Shown here: piece after piece, positions 29,638-37,229 of the stretch
How the letters are laid out: the number at the start of each line of letters is the position of its first letter
Numbering within the stretch: position 1 is the first letter of the stretch
Source: an uncultured Eubacteriales bacterium
Lineage (GTDB): Bacteria; Bacillota; Clostridia; Oscillospirales; QAKW01
NCBI GenBank assembly: GCA_902492505.1
Contig: CABULU010000012.1
Span: 1-41,644 of the forward strand
Reading direction: 5' to 3'
Length of the DNA stretch: 41,644 nucleotides
Notes under the pieces: model-generated
Told to the model about the DNA's origin: nothing
Databases searched by the model: none
What the model saw: only the letters and a program-made list of their open reading frames with translations
Program-made: the position numbers and the translations under genes

Positions 29638-31488
29638 ATGAAAAAACTAAGCAGGTATCTTGCGGTACTTCTTATAGTTCTCATGTTCGCGTCGATGGCG
29701 GTTTCCTGTAAAAAGGGTCCGGCTGATGACGAGGGCGGCGTTGCCGATACAGACAGCGGCGAGGGCGGCGGTACCGAAGGCGGAAATACCGAAGGCGGAG
29801 ACGACGGTAAAGGCGGTACCTCCACTGACGGTAAGGACAAAAACAACAACAACGGTTCCGGCGGCGGCAATAACGGTGGCGGCGGAGGCGGAAGCGGCCC
29901 TACCGATGATAATGGTAATAAAGTTGATGTATCTGATGATGAAAAAATTCATCATGACGGCTATTCAGAGGATAAGGACGGTAACGTTACCGATACCAAA
30001 ACCGATGAAGCTTACGATGAGAACTTCCATTATGAAACAACCATCACAAACGACAACGGATTTATTCCTGACGAAGAGCAGGGTCTTGAGAAGTCTGAGC
30101 GCCGTGCGACAGAAGCTTCCAAGTACAACTTTGACCAGAACCCGCTCATCAACCGTGACAGACAGCAGAATAAGGGGCTTGCTCCGTCGTTCAACATTGA
30201 CGACACCGGCTTTGTCCGCGCAGGAACAAAGATTGCCGACCTTAAAAACAAAACTCTTGCTTTCTACACGGCGGATAACTTCGCTGCATGGTCATACCGC
30301 AATGAAAAGGGTGTGACAATCGACGAGTGGGAGTGGTTCTCACAGCTCAAAAAAGAGTATGGTCTTACCATTAAGTATACAAAGAGCCAGCACATGAAAT
30401 CGACTGAATCAGCTCTCCAGGCTATGAATGCCGGTAAACAGTGCGACATTATATACTCCAACCACGTTGTATTCCCTTCATCTCTCTGTATTACGCGTTC
30501 AATTACCGACGTTGTCAACATCAACAACCTCGGTTCTTCACCCGGCGTCTGCAAAAACACCATGGATACTGCCAAGTGGGGTAATACACTCCGTCTTATC
30601 GCACCTATCGGTGTTGTTGACGTTATTTGGTACAATCAGACACTGACTCAGGAGCTTGGTCTTTCCGACCCGCATCTTATGTGGGAGAAGGGCAAGTGGA
30701 GCTGGTCATCCTTCAGCGATTACATGAAGTCTGTTCCCGCGAAGAACAACCGCGGTGAGGATCTTGTCGCTTTCGTTCAGTGGCCTTCCAATGCTTCTTA
30801 TATCTGGCCGTCAACAAACGGCTCTCCTCGTATCTACATTGATGCAGATGCTGACAAACCTGCGCTTATCAACAACTGGCTCAAGCCCGAGACTCTTGAA
30901 GCGTGGGAGTTTATAACAGGCGTATGTAACTCTATAAATTACGGCTGCAGCACCGAGACAACTCCGGGTAACCAGAAAGAGCACCTTGGTCTGTACAACG
31001 GCACGACAATCATGTCCGCTACCATGTACACTCAGGTATACCGCGATACAGAGTATTCCAAGAAGGTTCAGATAAACTGGGTACCTTATCCGAAGTCCGA
31101 CAATGAAAACGGTAAGGAAATTTGCCAGTATTACGGTTTCGGTATGATGCTTCCCAAGAAGACATCTAAGCCGGACAACGTAAACATCGCTCTTAAGTTT
31201 ATGGAGCTGTGGGCAACCAGATTTACCGAAACTATTTTCGATAACCTCAATACTTTCGAGTATTACAACTTTAACTACAAGCAGAGAAAACAGTACTTTG
31301 ACTTCGTAACCAAGAACGTTGTATTTGCTCTTGCAATGAACGACTTCACCGGTTCGACTCTTAGTAGCGACACCAACTTCTTCAAGTGCTTTACAGGTGA
31401 CCCGGCTTACAATGTAAGAACTGAGGCTACCAAGGGTGCTAACATTGTTCAGAACTACATCAAGGAAAGCATGAAGTTCGGTCAGTAA
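29638..31488 (+). CDS. Extracellular solute-binding lipoprotein (copy 2)
   Basis: 616 residues from an ATG behind AAAAGGAGAAGC; an in-frame ATG at 29608 precedes the ribosome site and is rejected. The signal peptide ends in the lipobox AVSC. Residues about 27-90 form a low-complexity Gly/Asn/Asp/Thr linker, probably a flexible tether across the wall. The binding domain parallels the first copy: LAFYTADNFAAWSY, ALQAMNAGKQCDIIYSN, VDVIWYNQTLTQELGLSDP, NASYIWPSTNG. Codon choice is more biased (AAC, AAG, TTC, ATC) than in copy 1 and the promoter is consensus, so this is likely an abundant surface protein. It is monocistronic with a strong terminator and has no permease genes beside it. Confidence 0.85.
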   Translation: MKKLSRYLAVLLIVLMFASMAVSCKKGPADDEGGVADTDSGEGGGTEGGNTEGGDDGKGGTSTDGKDKNNNNGSGGGNNGGGGGGSGPTDDNGNKVDVSDDEKIHHDGYSEDKDGNVTDTKTDEAYDENFHYETTITNDNGFIPDEEQGLEKSERRATEASKYNFDQNPLINRDRQQNKGLAPSFNIDDTGFVRAGTKIADLKNKTLAFYTADNFAAWSYRNEKGVTIDEWEWFSQLKKEYGLTIKYTKSQHMKSTESALQAMNAGKQCDIIYSNHVVFPSSLCITRSITDVVNINNLGSSPGVCKNTMDTAKWGNTLRLIAPIGVVDVIWYNQTLTQELGLSDPHLMWEKGKWSWSSFSDYMKSVPAKNNRGEDLVAFVQWPSNASYIWPSTNGSPRIYIDADADKPALINNWLKPETLEAWEFITGVCNSINYGCSTETTPGNQKEHLGLYNGTTIMSATMYTQVYRDTEYSKKVQINWVPYPKSDNENGKEICQYYGFGMMLPKKTSKPDNVNIALKFMELWATRFTETIFDNLNTFEYYNFNYKQRKQYFDFVTKNVVFALAMNDFTGSTLSSDTNFFKCFTGDPAYNVRTEATKGANIVQNYIKESMKFGQ

Positions 31489-31530
31489 TTTCAGCGCCGA
31501 CGCAAGTCGTCGTTAACTGAATACTGCTTA

Positions 31531-31568
31531 CACCCTGCGGGTTATACCCGCAGGGTGTTTTTTGTTTT
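31531..31568 (+). terminator. Terminator after the second solute-binding gene
   Basis: ACACCCTGCGGG pairs with CCCGCAGGGTGT around TTAT-A, followed by TTTTTT. Confidence 0.92.
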
Positions 31569-31574
31569 TATAAC

Positions 31575-31603
31575 TTGCAAAGATATTGCGTTTATCGTAT
31601 AAT
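31575..31603 (+). promoter_or_regulatory. Promoter for the HAD-trmN6-rsmI genes
   Basis: TTGCAA (31575-31580), 17-nt spacer, TATAAT (31598-31603). Confidence 0.7.
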
Positions 31604-31642
31604 AGTAAATGTAATTTATAAAAATCTTGGGGGGAGGATGCA

Positions 31643-32350
31643 ATGCGCGGATTTGTTTTTGATTTGGACAACACGCTTTTTGACAGGTACGGTACCATAA
31701 GAGCTTTGATGATGAATGAGAGCGAACATATCATTCCGTATTTAAACGCTTCCTATGATATGGAACGTGCGGTATGCCATGCTATACATACAGAGCCGCT
31801 ATATATCTGCGGAGGCTGGGAAGGCGTATATGACGCTCTTTGCAGGGAGCATTTCTTTAATGCGGAAAACATGCCGGAATATAAAAAGTTTGCCGACTTT
31901 GTACGCAGATGTTTTGAAAAATATGCTGTGCCGTTTCCGTTTACTGTCCGTTTACTTGAAAATTTGAAAAGTGCCGGCTATAAGCTCGGAATTATAACAA
32001 ACGGCGACGGTAAGCTTCAGCGGCGTAAAATAGAGCTGTTGAAATTTGGCGGTTTTTTTGACGAGATAATCGTATCGGGTGAATTTGCCGATAAAATGTG
32101 CGGGGACGAAAGAAATTTTGGTTACTGGAAGCCAAACCGTGTAATATTTGATGAGATGGCACGTAGGCTTAACGTTCCTGCAAATGAGCTTTACTATGTA
32201 GGTGACAATCCGTTAAATGATGTGCGTGGATGTGTTGCGGCAGGTTTTGTACCTGTTTGGATAAAGTCTCTCAGCCCGTGGCCGTACGGTTCATGTGAAA
32301 TGCCTGAATACAGCTTTGACAACATTGACGGTCTGCGGGAGCTTATATAA
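31643..32350 (+). CDS. HAD-superfamily hydrolase
   Basis: The 235-residue protein has the HAD motifs: FDLDNT with nucleophile Asp7 and Asp9, ITNGDG near residue 117 (motif II), Lys in WKPNRVIF near 171 and VGDNPLNDV near 191 (motif IV). The cap is a short helical insert (about 15-95), as in YjjG/haloacid dehalogenase-type phosphatases, which act on small phosphate esters. The start follows GGGGGGAGGATGCA. It leads an operon with trmN6 and rsmI. The substrate cannot be named. Confidence 0.85.
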   Translation: MRGFVFDLDNTLFDRYGTIRALMMNESEHIIPYLNASYDMERAVCHAIHTEPLYICGGWEGVYDALCREHFFNAENMPEYKKFADFVRRCFEKYAVPFPFTVRLLENLKSAGYKLGIITNGDGKLQRRKIELLKFGGFFDEIIVSGEFADKMCGDERNFGYWKPNRVIFDEMARRLNVPANELYYVGDNPLNDVRGCVAAGFVPVWIKSLSPWPYGSCEMPEYSFDNIDGLRELI

Positions 32351-32376
32351 ATTTGGGATTTAAGAGGACAGATGAT

Positions 32377-33156
32377 TTGACGAAAAATAATATAGAAAAG
32401 CAAACGTATGCCGATTTTATTGATTTTAATGCCGAGCGCATGGATAAGCTTAATATAAACGGCTGGGAAATCAGGCAAAACGCAAAGCTTTTTTGCTTTG
32501 GAATAGACGCCGTGCTGTTGGCTGGCTTTGCGCGGTTTTCACCGTCTGACAGAGTTATTGACCTTTGCAGCGGCAGCGGAATTATTCCGTTTTTATATCT
32601 TGCCCGCGGGGATCTGCAAAAAATTACCGCAGTTGAATATTTTGATTACTTTTGTTCTCTCATGCGTAAAACGGCACGGTTTAACGGCTGTGAAGACCGT
32701 ATAAATATTGTAAACTCCGATATAAAATATATTGACAGGGAGTTTCAAAGCGGCAGCTTCGATGTTCTGACAATAAATCCGCCGTATGAAAAAAACGGGC
32801 ACGGTATCGACTGTCCGAATCCCGTCAAAAATGCAGCGCGCCGGGAGACGCTTTGCAATATAAATGATATCGCACGCGCCTGTGCGTATCTTTTAAAAAC
32901 AGGCGGCACTATGTATATGATTCACCGTCCGTCGCGTATATGTGACGTTTTATGCGCTTTGCGTACAAACGGTTTGGAGCCGAGGGTTTTGAGGTTTGTC
33001 CAGTCTAAGGCGGCAGATGCTCCCAATCTTGTGCTGATAAGCGCCGTGAAAGGCGCGCCGCCTTATCTTAAAGTAGATAAAAATCTTGTTATTTATAATG
33101 AAGACGGCAGCTATACAGAGGACAGCAATAAAATTTATGATTATAAAAAATTATGA
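32377..33156 (+). CDS. trmN6: tRNA1(Val) (adenine-37-N6)-methyltransferase-like protein
   Basis: The protein is a small-domain SAM methyltransferase: KLFCFGIDAVLLAGFARF near the start, VIDLCSGSGIIPF (SAM motif I), and NPPYEKNG, the N6-adenine catalytic motif. The order trmN6-rsmI is conserved in Firmicutes (yabB and yabC in B. subtilis). The start is uncertain: TTG at 32377 has AAGAGGA before it and gives about 259 residues; ATG at 32440 would also match family N-termini. The gene ends in an ATGA overlap with rsmI. The target is assigned by family and context. Confidence 0.8.
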   Translation: MTKNNIEKQTYADFIDFNAERMDKLNINGWEIRQNAKLFCFGIDAVLLAGFARFSPSDRVIDLCSGSGIIPFLYLARGDLQKITAVEYFDYFCSLMRKTARFNGCEDRINIVNSDIKYIDREFQSGSFDVLTINPPYEKNGHGIDCPNPVKNAARRETLCNINDIARACAYLLKTGGTMYMIHRPSRICDVLCALRTNGLEPRVLRFVQSKAADAPNLVLISAVKGAPPYLKVDKNLVIYNEDGSYTEDSNKIYDYKKL

Positions 33157-33996
33157 GAGAATTTGATTTTTATATAGTAGGAACACCGATAGGCAACCTT
33201 GGCGATATGTCACCGCGAGCTGTGGAAACGCTGCGTAAAGTTGATTTTATTGCGGCTGAGGATACCCGAAACACGCTCAAGCTGCTCAACCACTTCGGAA
33301 TAAAAAAGCCGATGATAAGCTATTTTGAACACAATAAGCGCCGCAGGGGTGAGGAAATAGTCGCACTTATCAGGGAGGGTAAAGCAGGTGCGCTCGTGTC
33401 TGACGCGGGCATGCCTGCGATTTCCGATCCCGGGCAGGAACTTGTGATGCAGCTTTATGATGAGGGTATATCGATTACCGCAGTACCCGTCCGCTTTTAC
33501 AACGGCGCTTGTACTGAGCGGGCTGGATACCTCAAGGTTTACGTTTGAGGGATTTTTGTCCACTACAAAGAAAAACAGGCTTGACCGGCTGCAAAAGCTT
33601 AAAAATGTTGACAGCACTCTGATTTTTTATGAGGGACCGACCAAGGTCTGCGGCACGCTTTCAGACCTTCTGAATGCGTTTGGTGACAGACGGTGCGCCG
33701 TAGTGCGCGAACTGACAAAACTGTATGAGCAGGTTCGGCGGTCTACCATAAGCGAACAGCTTAAATATTTTGAACAAAACGAGCCGCGCGGAGAATTTGT
33801 CATCGTTGTTGAAGGGCAGAGCAAAGCCTTGCAGCAGCCGCAGTTTTGGGAAAAGCTCAGTATTTTTGACCATGTCGAGTACTATGTGAAAACAGGTGAA
33901 ACAAAAAAGGATGCGATAAAGCATGCGGCGGCTGACCGAAACGTACCTAAAAGCGAGGTTTACAACGCAGTGATGAGAAAGGATAATCAGGAGTAA
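33153..33996 (+). pseudogene. rsmI: rsmI, 16S rRNA 2'-O-methyltransferase, frameshifted
   Basis: Two frames together make one RsmI (tetrapyrrole-methylase fold, acting on C1402 of 16S rRNA). Frame 1 gives residues about 1-112, from FYIVGTPIGNLGD through AAEDTRNT and VSDAGMPAISDPG to ISITAVP, then runs into unrelated residues and stops at 33548. The other frame resumes at SAFTTALVLSGL and reads RFTFEGFL, YEGPTK and EFVIVVEG to 33996. Between them the conserved Pro-Gly-Pro-Ser-Ala is broken: CCCGTCCGCT (33486-33495) appears to lack five bases. Rejoined, the length is near 280, normal for RsmI. It overlaps trmN6 by ATGA. It is either a true pseudogene or a sequence error. Confidence 0.85.
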
Positions 33997-34024
33997 TAGA
34001 ATTTTCTGTGTGACACTGATAATA

Positions 34025-34076
34025 AAGACTCACGGTATATTTATCTGCAAAATATACCGTGAGTCTTATTTTTATA
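34025..34076. terminator. Bidirectional terminator between rsmI and metA
   Basis: AAGACTCACGGTATAT pairs with its complement across an 11-nt loop, flanked by A- and T-rich runs. It serves the convergent rsmI and metA transcripts. Confidence 0.85.
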
Positions 34077-34989
34077 CTATTTTAGATAAATCGTATGGGG
34101 TGGTTTGGTATACAAAATAGTTAAGCCAGTTATAAAATAAAAGATTTGCATGGCTTCGCCAGCTTACAAGCGGCGGCTTTGTGTCGTCGTCATCGGGAAA
34201 GTAATTTTCCGGCACGGAAATATCAAGTCCTGCGTTTTTGTCCCGCAGGTATTCGCGTTTGAGTGTGTCGGGATCGTATTCTGAATGACCGAAAACAAAA
34301 ATTTGACTTCCGCTTTTATTTTTGACTGCGAAAACGCCTGCCTGAGTTGATGACGCCAAAATTTTAAGTTCGGGCACAGACTCTATATCCTTTCGGGAAA
34401 CTGTTGTGTGACGTGAGTGGGGAGCCATAAACACATCGTCAAATCCGCGGAACAGTATTGATTTTTTATGCTCTACCGTATGCGGATACACTCCAAACAG
34501 CTTTTTGTTCAGCTGCTGCTTGTCTATACCGTAGTGATAATACAGTGCCGCCTGAGCGCCCCAACAGATGTGGAATGTACTGTGTACGTTTGTTTTAGTC
34601 CATTCCATTATGCTGCAAAGCTCCTGCCAATAGTCCACCTGCTCAAAATTCAGTTTTTCGACCGGTGCGCCGGTGATAATCATGCCGTCAAATTTTAGAT
34701 TTTTTATCTCGTCAAATGTCTTGTAAAACGAGAATAAATGCTCCTTTGATACATTTTTGGAACGATGGCTTTGAGTGTGTATCAGCTCCATTTCAATTTG
34801 CAGCGGAGTGTTGCCCAAAAGCCTGGAAAGCTGAGTCTCAGTTTCGATTTTTGTAGGCATCAGGTTCAGCACAAGCAGCTTGAGCGGACGGATATCCTGA
34901 GTAATAGCCCGTGTCTGAGTCATAACAAAGATATTTTCTTCTGCAAGAATTTTCACGGCCGGAAGCTTATCGGGAATTTTAATAGGCAT
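34072..34989 (-). CDS. metA: Homoserine O-acetyltransferase (MetA family)
   Basis: The 305-residue protein belongs to the MetA homoserine O-acyltransferases. Catalytic Cys142 lies in FHICWGAQAA and a His-x-Glu pair in VFGHSEYD near 235. Residue 111, which decides the acyl donor, is Glu (ITGAPVEKLNF), as in the acetyl-CoA-using enzyme of Bacillus; E. coli, which uses succinyl-CoA, has Gly there. The product should be O-acetyl-L-homoserine, the substrate of MetY encoded upstream, 14 nt away, in the same operon. Both follow a Met T-box leader. The specificity rests on one residue plus gene context. Confidence 0.9.
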   Translation of the reverse strand: MPIKIPDKLPAVKILAEENIFVMTQTRAITQDIRPLKLLVLNLMPTKIETETQLSRLLGNTPLQIEMELIHTQSHRSKNVSKEHLFSFYKTFDEIKNLKFDGMIITGAPVEKLNFEQVDYWQELCSIMEWTKTNVHSTFHICWGAQAALYYHYGIDKQQLNKKLFGVYPHTVEHKKSILFRGFDDVFMAPHSRHTTVSRKDIESVPELKILASSTQAGVFAVKNKSGSQIFVFGHSEYDPDTLKREYLRDKNAGLDISVPENYFPDDDDTKPPLVSWRSHANLLFYNWLNYFVYQTTPYDLSKIV

Positions 34990-35003
34990 TGTAAAACAGT
35001 CCT

Positions 35004-36281
35004 TTATATGTTTTTGAGAGCCTGAGAAATATCTGAAATCAGGTCCTCCGTGCCTTCTATTCCGCAGGAAAAGCGGATAAGGTCGGGAGTTACGCCTGCC
35101 GCGATCAGCTCGTCGTCGCTGAGCTGACGGTGCGTTGCGCTGGCAGGATGCAGACAGCAGCTGCGCGCATCCGCAACATGCGTTTCAATAGCCGCAATTT
35201 TAAGTCTCGCCATGAATTTCTCCGCTGCTGCTCTGCCACCCTTTACACCGAAGCTTACAACGCCGCAGGAGCCGTTGGGCAGATATTTTTTTGCAAGCTC
35301 ATAGTCTCTGTCACTTTTTAGCCCGCAGTATTTAACCCATGCTATTTTTTCGTGGCCGTCAAGATACTCTGCTACCGCCTGGGCATTTTTGCAGTGCTGA
35401 CGCATACGCAGATGCAGGCTTTCAATACCTAAATTAAGAAGATAGGCAGACTGAGGAGACTGAATAGACCCAAGATCACGCATGAGCTGAGCCGTAGCCT
35501 TTGTTATGTATGCGCCGCCCAGTCCGAAACGCTCGGTATAAGTCACGCCGTGATAGCTTTCATCAGGCGTGCAGAGCCCGGGGAACTTATCGGGGTATTT
35601 TGTCCAGTCGAACCTGCCCGAGTCAACTATACAGCCGCCGACAGCGGAGCCGTGACCGTCTAAATATTTTGTAGTGGAGTGTGTGACGATGTCCGCGCCC
35701 CACTCAAACGGACGGCAGTTTACCGGGGTTGCAAAGGTATTGTCAATAATCAGGGGACAGCTGTGTGCGTGTGCCGCTTTGGCAAATTTTTCTATATCCA
35801 GCACGATTAGTGCAGGGTTAGCCACTGTTTCGCCGAAAACCGCTTTTGTATTGGGCTTGAAAGCGGCGTTAAGCTCCTCTTCCGTACAATATGGAGATAC
35901 AAACGTAAAGTCAATGCCCATGCGGCGCATCGTGACATTGAATAAGTTGAATGTGCCACCGTAAATGCTCGAGCAGCACACAATATGGTCTCCGGTCCCG
36001 GCAATATTGAAAACGGAGAAAAATGAAGCCGCCTGACCGGAGGAGGTGAGCATTGCGGCAGTTCCTCCCTCCAACTCGCATATTTTAGCCGCTACGGTGT
36101 CGCAGGTCGGATTTTGCAGGCGAGAATAAAAGTAACCGCTGGCCTCCAGGTCAAACAGTTTTGCCATATCTTCGCTTGACGTATATTTGAAGGTTGTACT
36201 CTGAATTATAGGGATCTGACGTGGTTCTCCATTACCCGGGGTATATCCGCCCTGTACGCATTTAGTTTCGATGTTGTGCAT
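35004..36281 (-). CDS. metY: O-acetylhomoserine sulfhydrylase (MetY)
   Basis: The 425-residue PLP enzyme of the Cys/Met-metabolism family makes homocysteine from O-acetylhomoserine and sulfide. The PLP lysine is Lys205 in HSTTKYLDGHG. IIDNTFATPV near 178, YSRLQNPT near 52 and SSIYGGTFNLF near 104 are family features. Length (about 425) fits MetY rather than the shorter cystathionine gamma-synthases. AAAAGGAGATAA precedes the ATG. The gene is preceded by the T-box leader and followed by metA, so the operon makes homocysteine by direct sulfur fixation. Confidence 0.93.
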   Translation of the reverse strand: MHNIETKCVQGGYTPGNGEPRQIPIIQSTTFKYTSSEDMAKLFDLEASGYFYSRLQNPTCDTVAAKICELEGGTAAMLTSSGQAASFFSVFNIAGTGDHIVCCSSIYGGTFNLFNVTMRRMGIDFTFVSPYCTEEELNAAFKPNTKAVFGETVANPALIVLDIEKFAKAAHAHSCPLIIDNTFATPVNCRPFEWGADIVTHSTTKYLDGHGSAVGGCIVDSGRFDWTKYPDKFPGLCTPDESYHGVTYTERFGLGGAYITKATAQLMRDLGSIQSPQSAYLLNLGIESLHLRMRQHCKNAQAVAEYLDGHEKIAWVKYCGLKSDRDYELAKKYLPNGSCGVVSFGVKGGRAAAEKFMARLKIAAIETHVADARSCCLHPASATHRQLSDDELIAAGVTPDLIRFSCGIEGTEDLISDISQALKNI

Positions 36282-36304
36282 AAATTTATCTCCTTTTCAA
36301 TTCA

Positions 36305-36590
36305 TATAATAAAAAACCGTCTCAAAGTCATAAAAGACCTTGAGACGGAAATTATTTTCCGCGGTACCACTCAATTTGCGCTAATTGAAAACGCCTCTCA
36401 TCAGGCTCAAACAAGCCCTTTACCTTAACGCGGCAGTACGGAAAACCCTAAAACTACTTTATACGCAGTTTTCAGGCTTTCGGCTCAAAAGCCATAGACC
36501 ACTGGACTTATCTGCTATCGGCTCACACCGCCCGCCGACTCTCTGAAAGCGCCAAAGCCCGATCCTCTTTATCATCGCCTTTATTTATTC
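36305..36590 (-). ncRNA. T-box riboswitch, methionine specifier
   Basis: The minus strand carries the T-box UGAGUGGUACCGCGG (36359-36373), a Stem I with the AGAG-GG-GGCGGUG distal-loop pattern near 36520-36545, and a specifier loop in which AUG (36493-36495) lies just before GGCUUUUGAGC. The methionine codon fits the metY-metA operon. A terminator hairpin follows (36311-36348): CCGUCUCAA... pairs with ...UUGAGACGG, then U6. Uncharged tRNA-Met would pair with the T-box and let transcription reach metY. Confidence 0.92.
36311..36348 (-). terminator. T-box terminator before metY
   Basis: Minus strand: CCGTCTCAAGGTC pairs with GACTTTGAGACGG (one G-T pair), followed by TTTTTT. Its competitor is the T-box antiterminator at 36359-36373. 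Confidence 0.9.
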
Positions 36591-36618
36591 ATTATAACAC
36601 GGATTTTATGCTTGTCAA
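36591..36618 (-). promoter_or_regulatory. Promoter for the T-box metY-metA operon
   Basis: Minus strand: TTGACA (36613-36618), 16-nt spacer, TATAAT (36591-36596), just after the cinA-family gene. Confidence 0.85.
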
Positions 36619-36626
36619 TAGAGTTT

Positions 36627-37103
36627 TTATATTTTTTCGTCTTTTAAAAGCCTTAGCAGTGTATCTATTGCATATTCACACGATAGGGTGCGCACATTCT
36701 GTCTTCCGAGTGCACCGAACTGTTTTGTATATGTCGCTGTTTTGCCGTTTATATAAAATCCGAAGCATACCATGCCTTCCGGCTTATATTCGCTGCCGCC
36801 GGGACCTGCAATGCCGGAAATACCGACAGCCACCTGCGCGCCGGATACTTCTGCGGCGCCGTGCGCCATCTGTTCCGCCACCTGCTCGCTTACAACGCCG
36901 TAATGCTCGATGGTTTTAGCGTCCACGCCAAGCAATTTGATTTTTGCTTCATTTGCGTATGTTACAAACCCCATATCCAATGCGTCGGACGCACCGACGA
37001 CGTTGACGAGCGTTGAGCTGAGCATACCGCCGGTACATGACTCCGCGCAGCAGATATGCAATCCTTTTTCCTTGAGCAGTGATATCAGTTCCTCTTCTCT
37101 CAT
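36627..37103 (-). CDS. pncC: CinA-family nicotinamide-nucleotide amidase
   Basis: About 158 residues from the ATG at 37103; AAGAGGT lies at the right distance, whereas the in-frame ATG (37109) and GTG (37112) upstream are too close to it. This is the short, single-domain PncC form without the N-terminal MocF domain of full CinA. Features: AESCTGGML near residue 20, SLS-type helices, VAVGISGIAGPGGSEYKPEG near 92 and the ending ALGRQNVR. It deamidates NMN to NaMN in NAD recycling. It stands alone with its own promoter. Confidence 0.9.
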   Translation of the reverse strand: MREEELISLLKEKGLHICCAESCTGGMLSSTLVNVVGASDALDMGFVTYANEAKIKLLGVDAKTIEHYGVVSEQVAEQMAHGAAEVSGAQVAVGISGIAGPGGSEYKPEGMVCFGFYINGKTATYTKQFGALGRQNVRTLSCEYAIDTLLRLLKDEKI

Positions 37104-37122
37104 AATCATCACCTCTTAAATA

Positions 37123-37151
37123 ATTATACAGTATTTATTATCGCCTTGCAA
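37123..37151 (-). promoter_or_regulatory. Promoter for the cinA-family gene
   Basis: Minus strand: TTGCAA (37146-37151), 17-nt spacer, TATAAT (37123-37128). Confidence 0.7.
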
Positions 37152-37171
37152 GTTGTGTTTGATACATTCAC

Positions 37172-37210
37172 TGAAAATGAAAAGCCGCGGGGAAATTCCC
37201 CCGCGGCTTT
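37172..37210 (-). terminator. Terminator after the giant surface protein gene
   Basis: Minus strand: AAAGCCGCGGGG pairs with CCCCGCGGCTTT, then TTCATTTTC. It lies 20 nt past the stop codon. Confidence 0.85.
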
Positions 37211-37229
37211 GTCCTTTAGATATTGATTA

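Noticed and set aside
29840..29900. Tandem repeat or CRISPR-like array in the Gly-rich region of the second solute-binding gene
   Set aside because: The repeats are codon-level low complexity (GGC, AAC) within an intact reading frame, with no spacer pattern.
34072..34989. MetA as a succinyltransferase
   Set aside because: Residue 111 is Glu rather than Gly, and the partner gene is metY, both pointing to acetyl-CoA.
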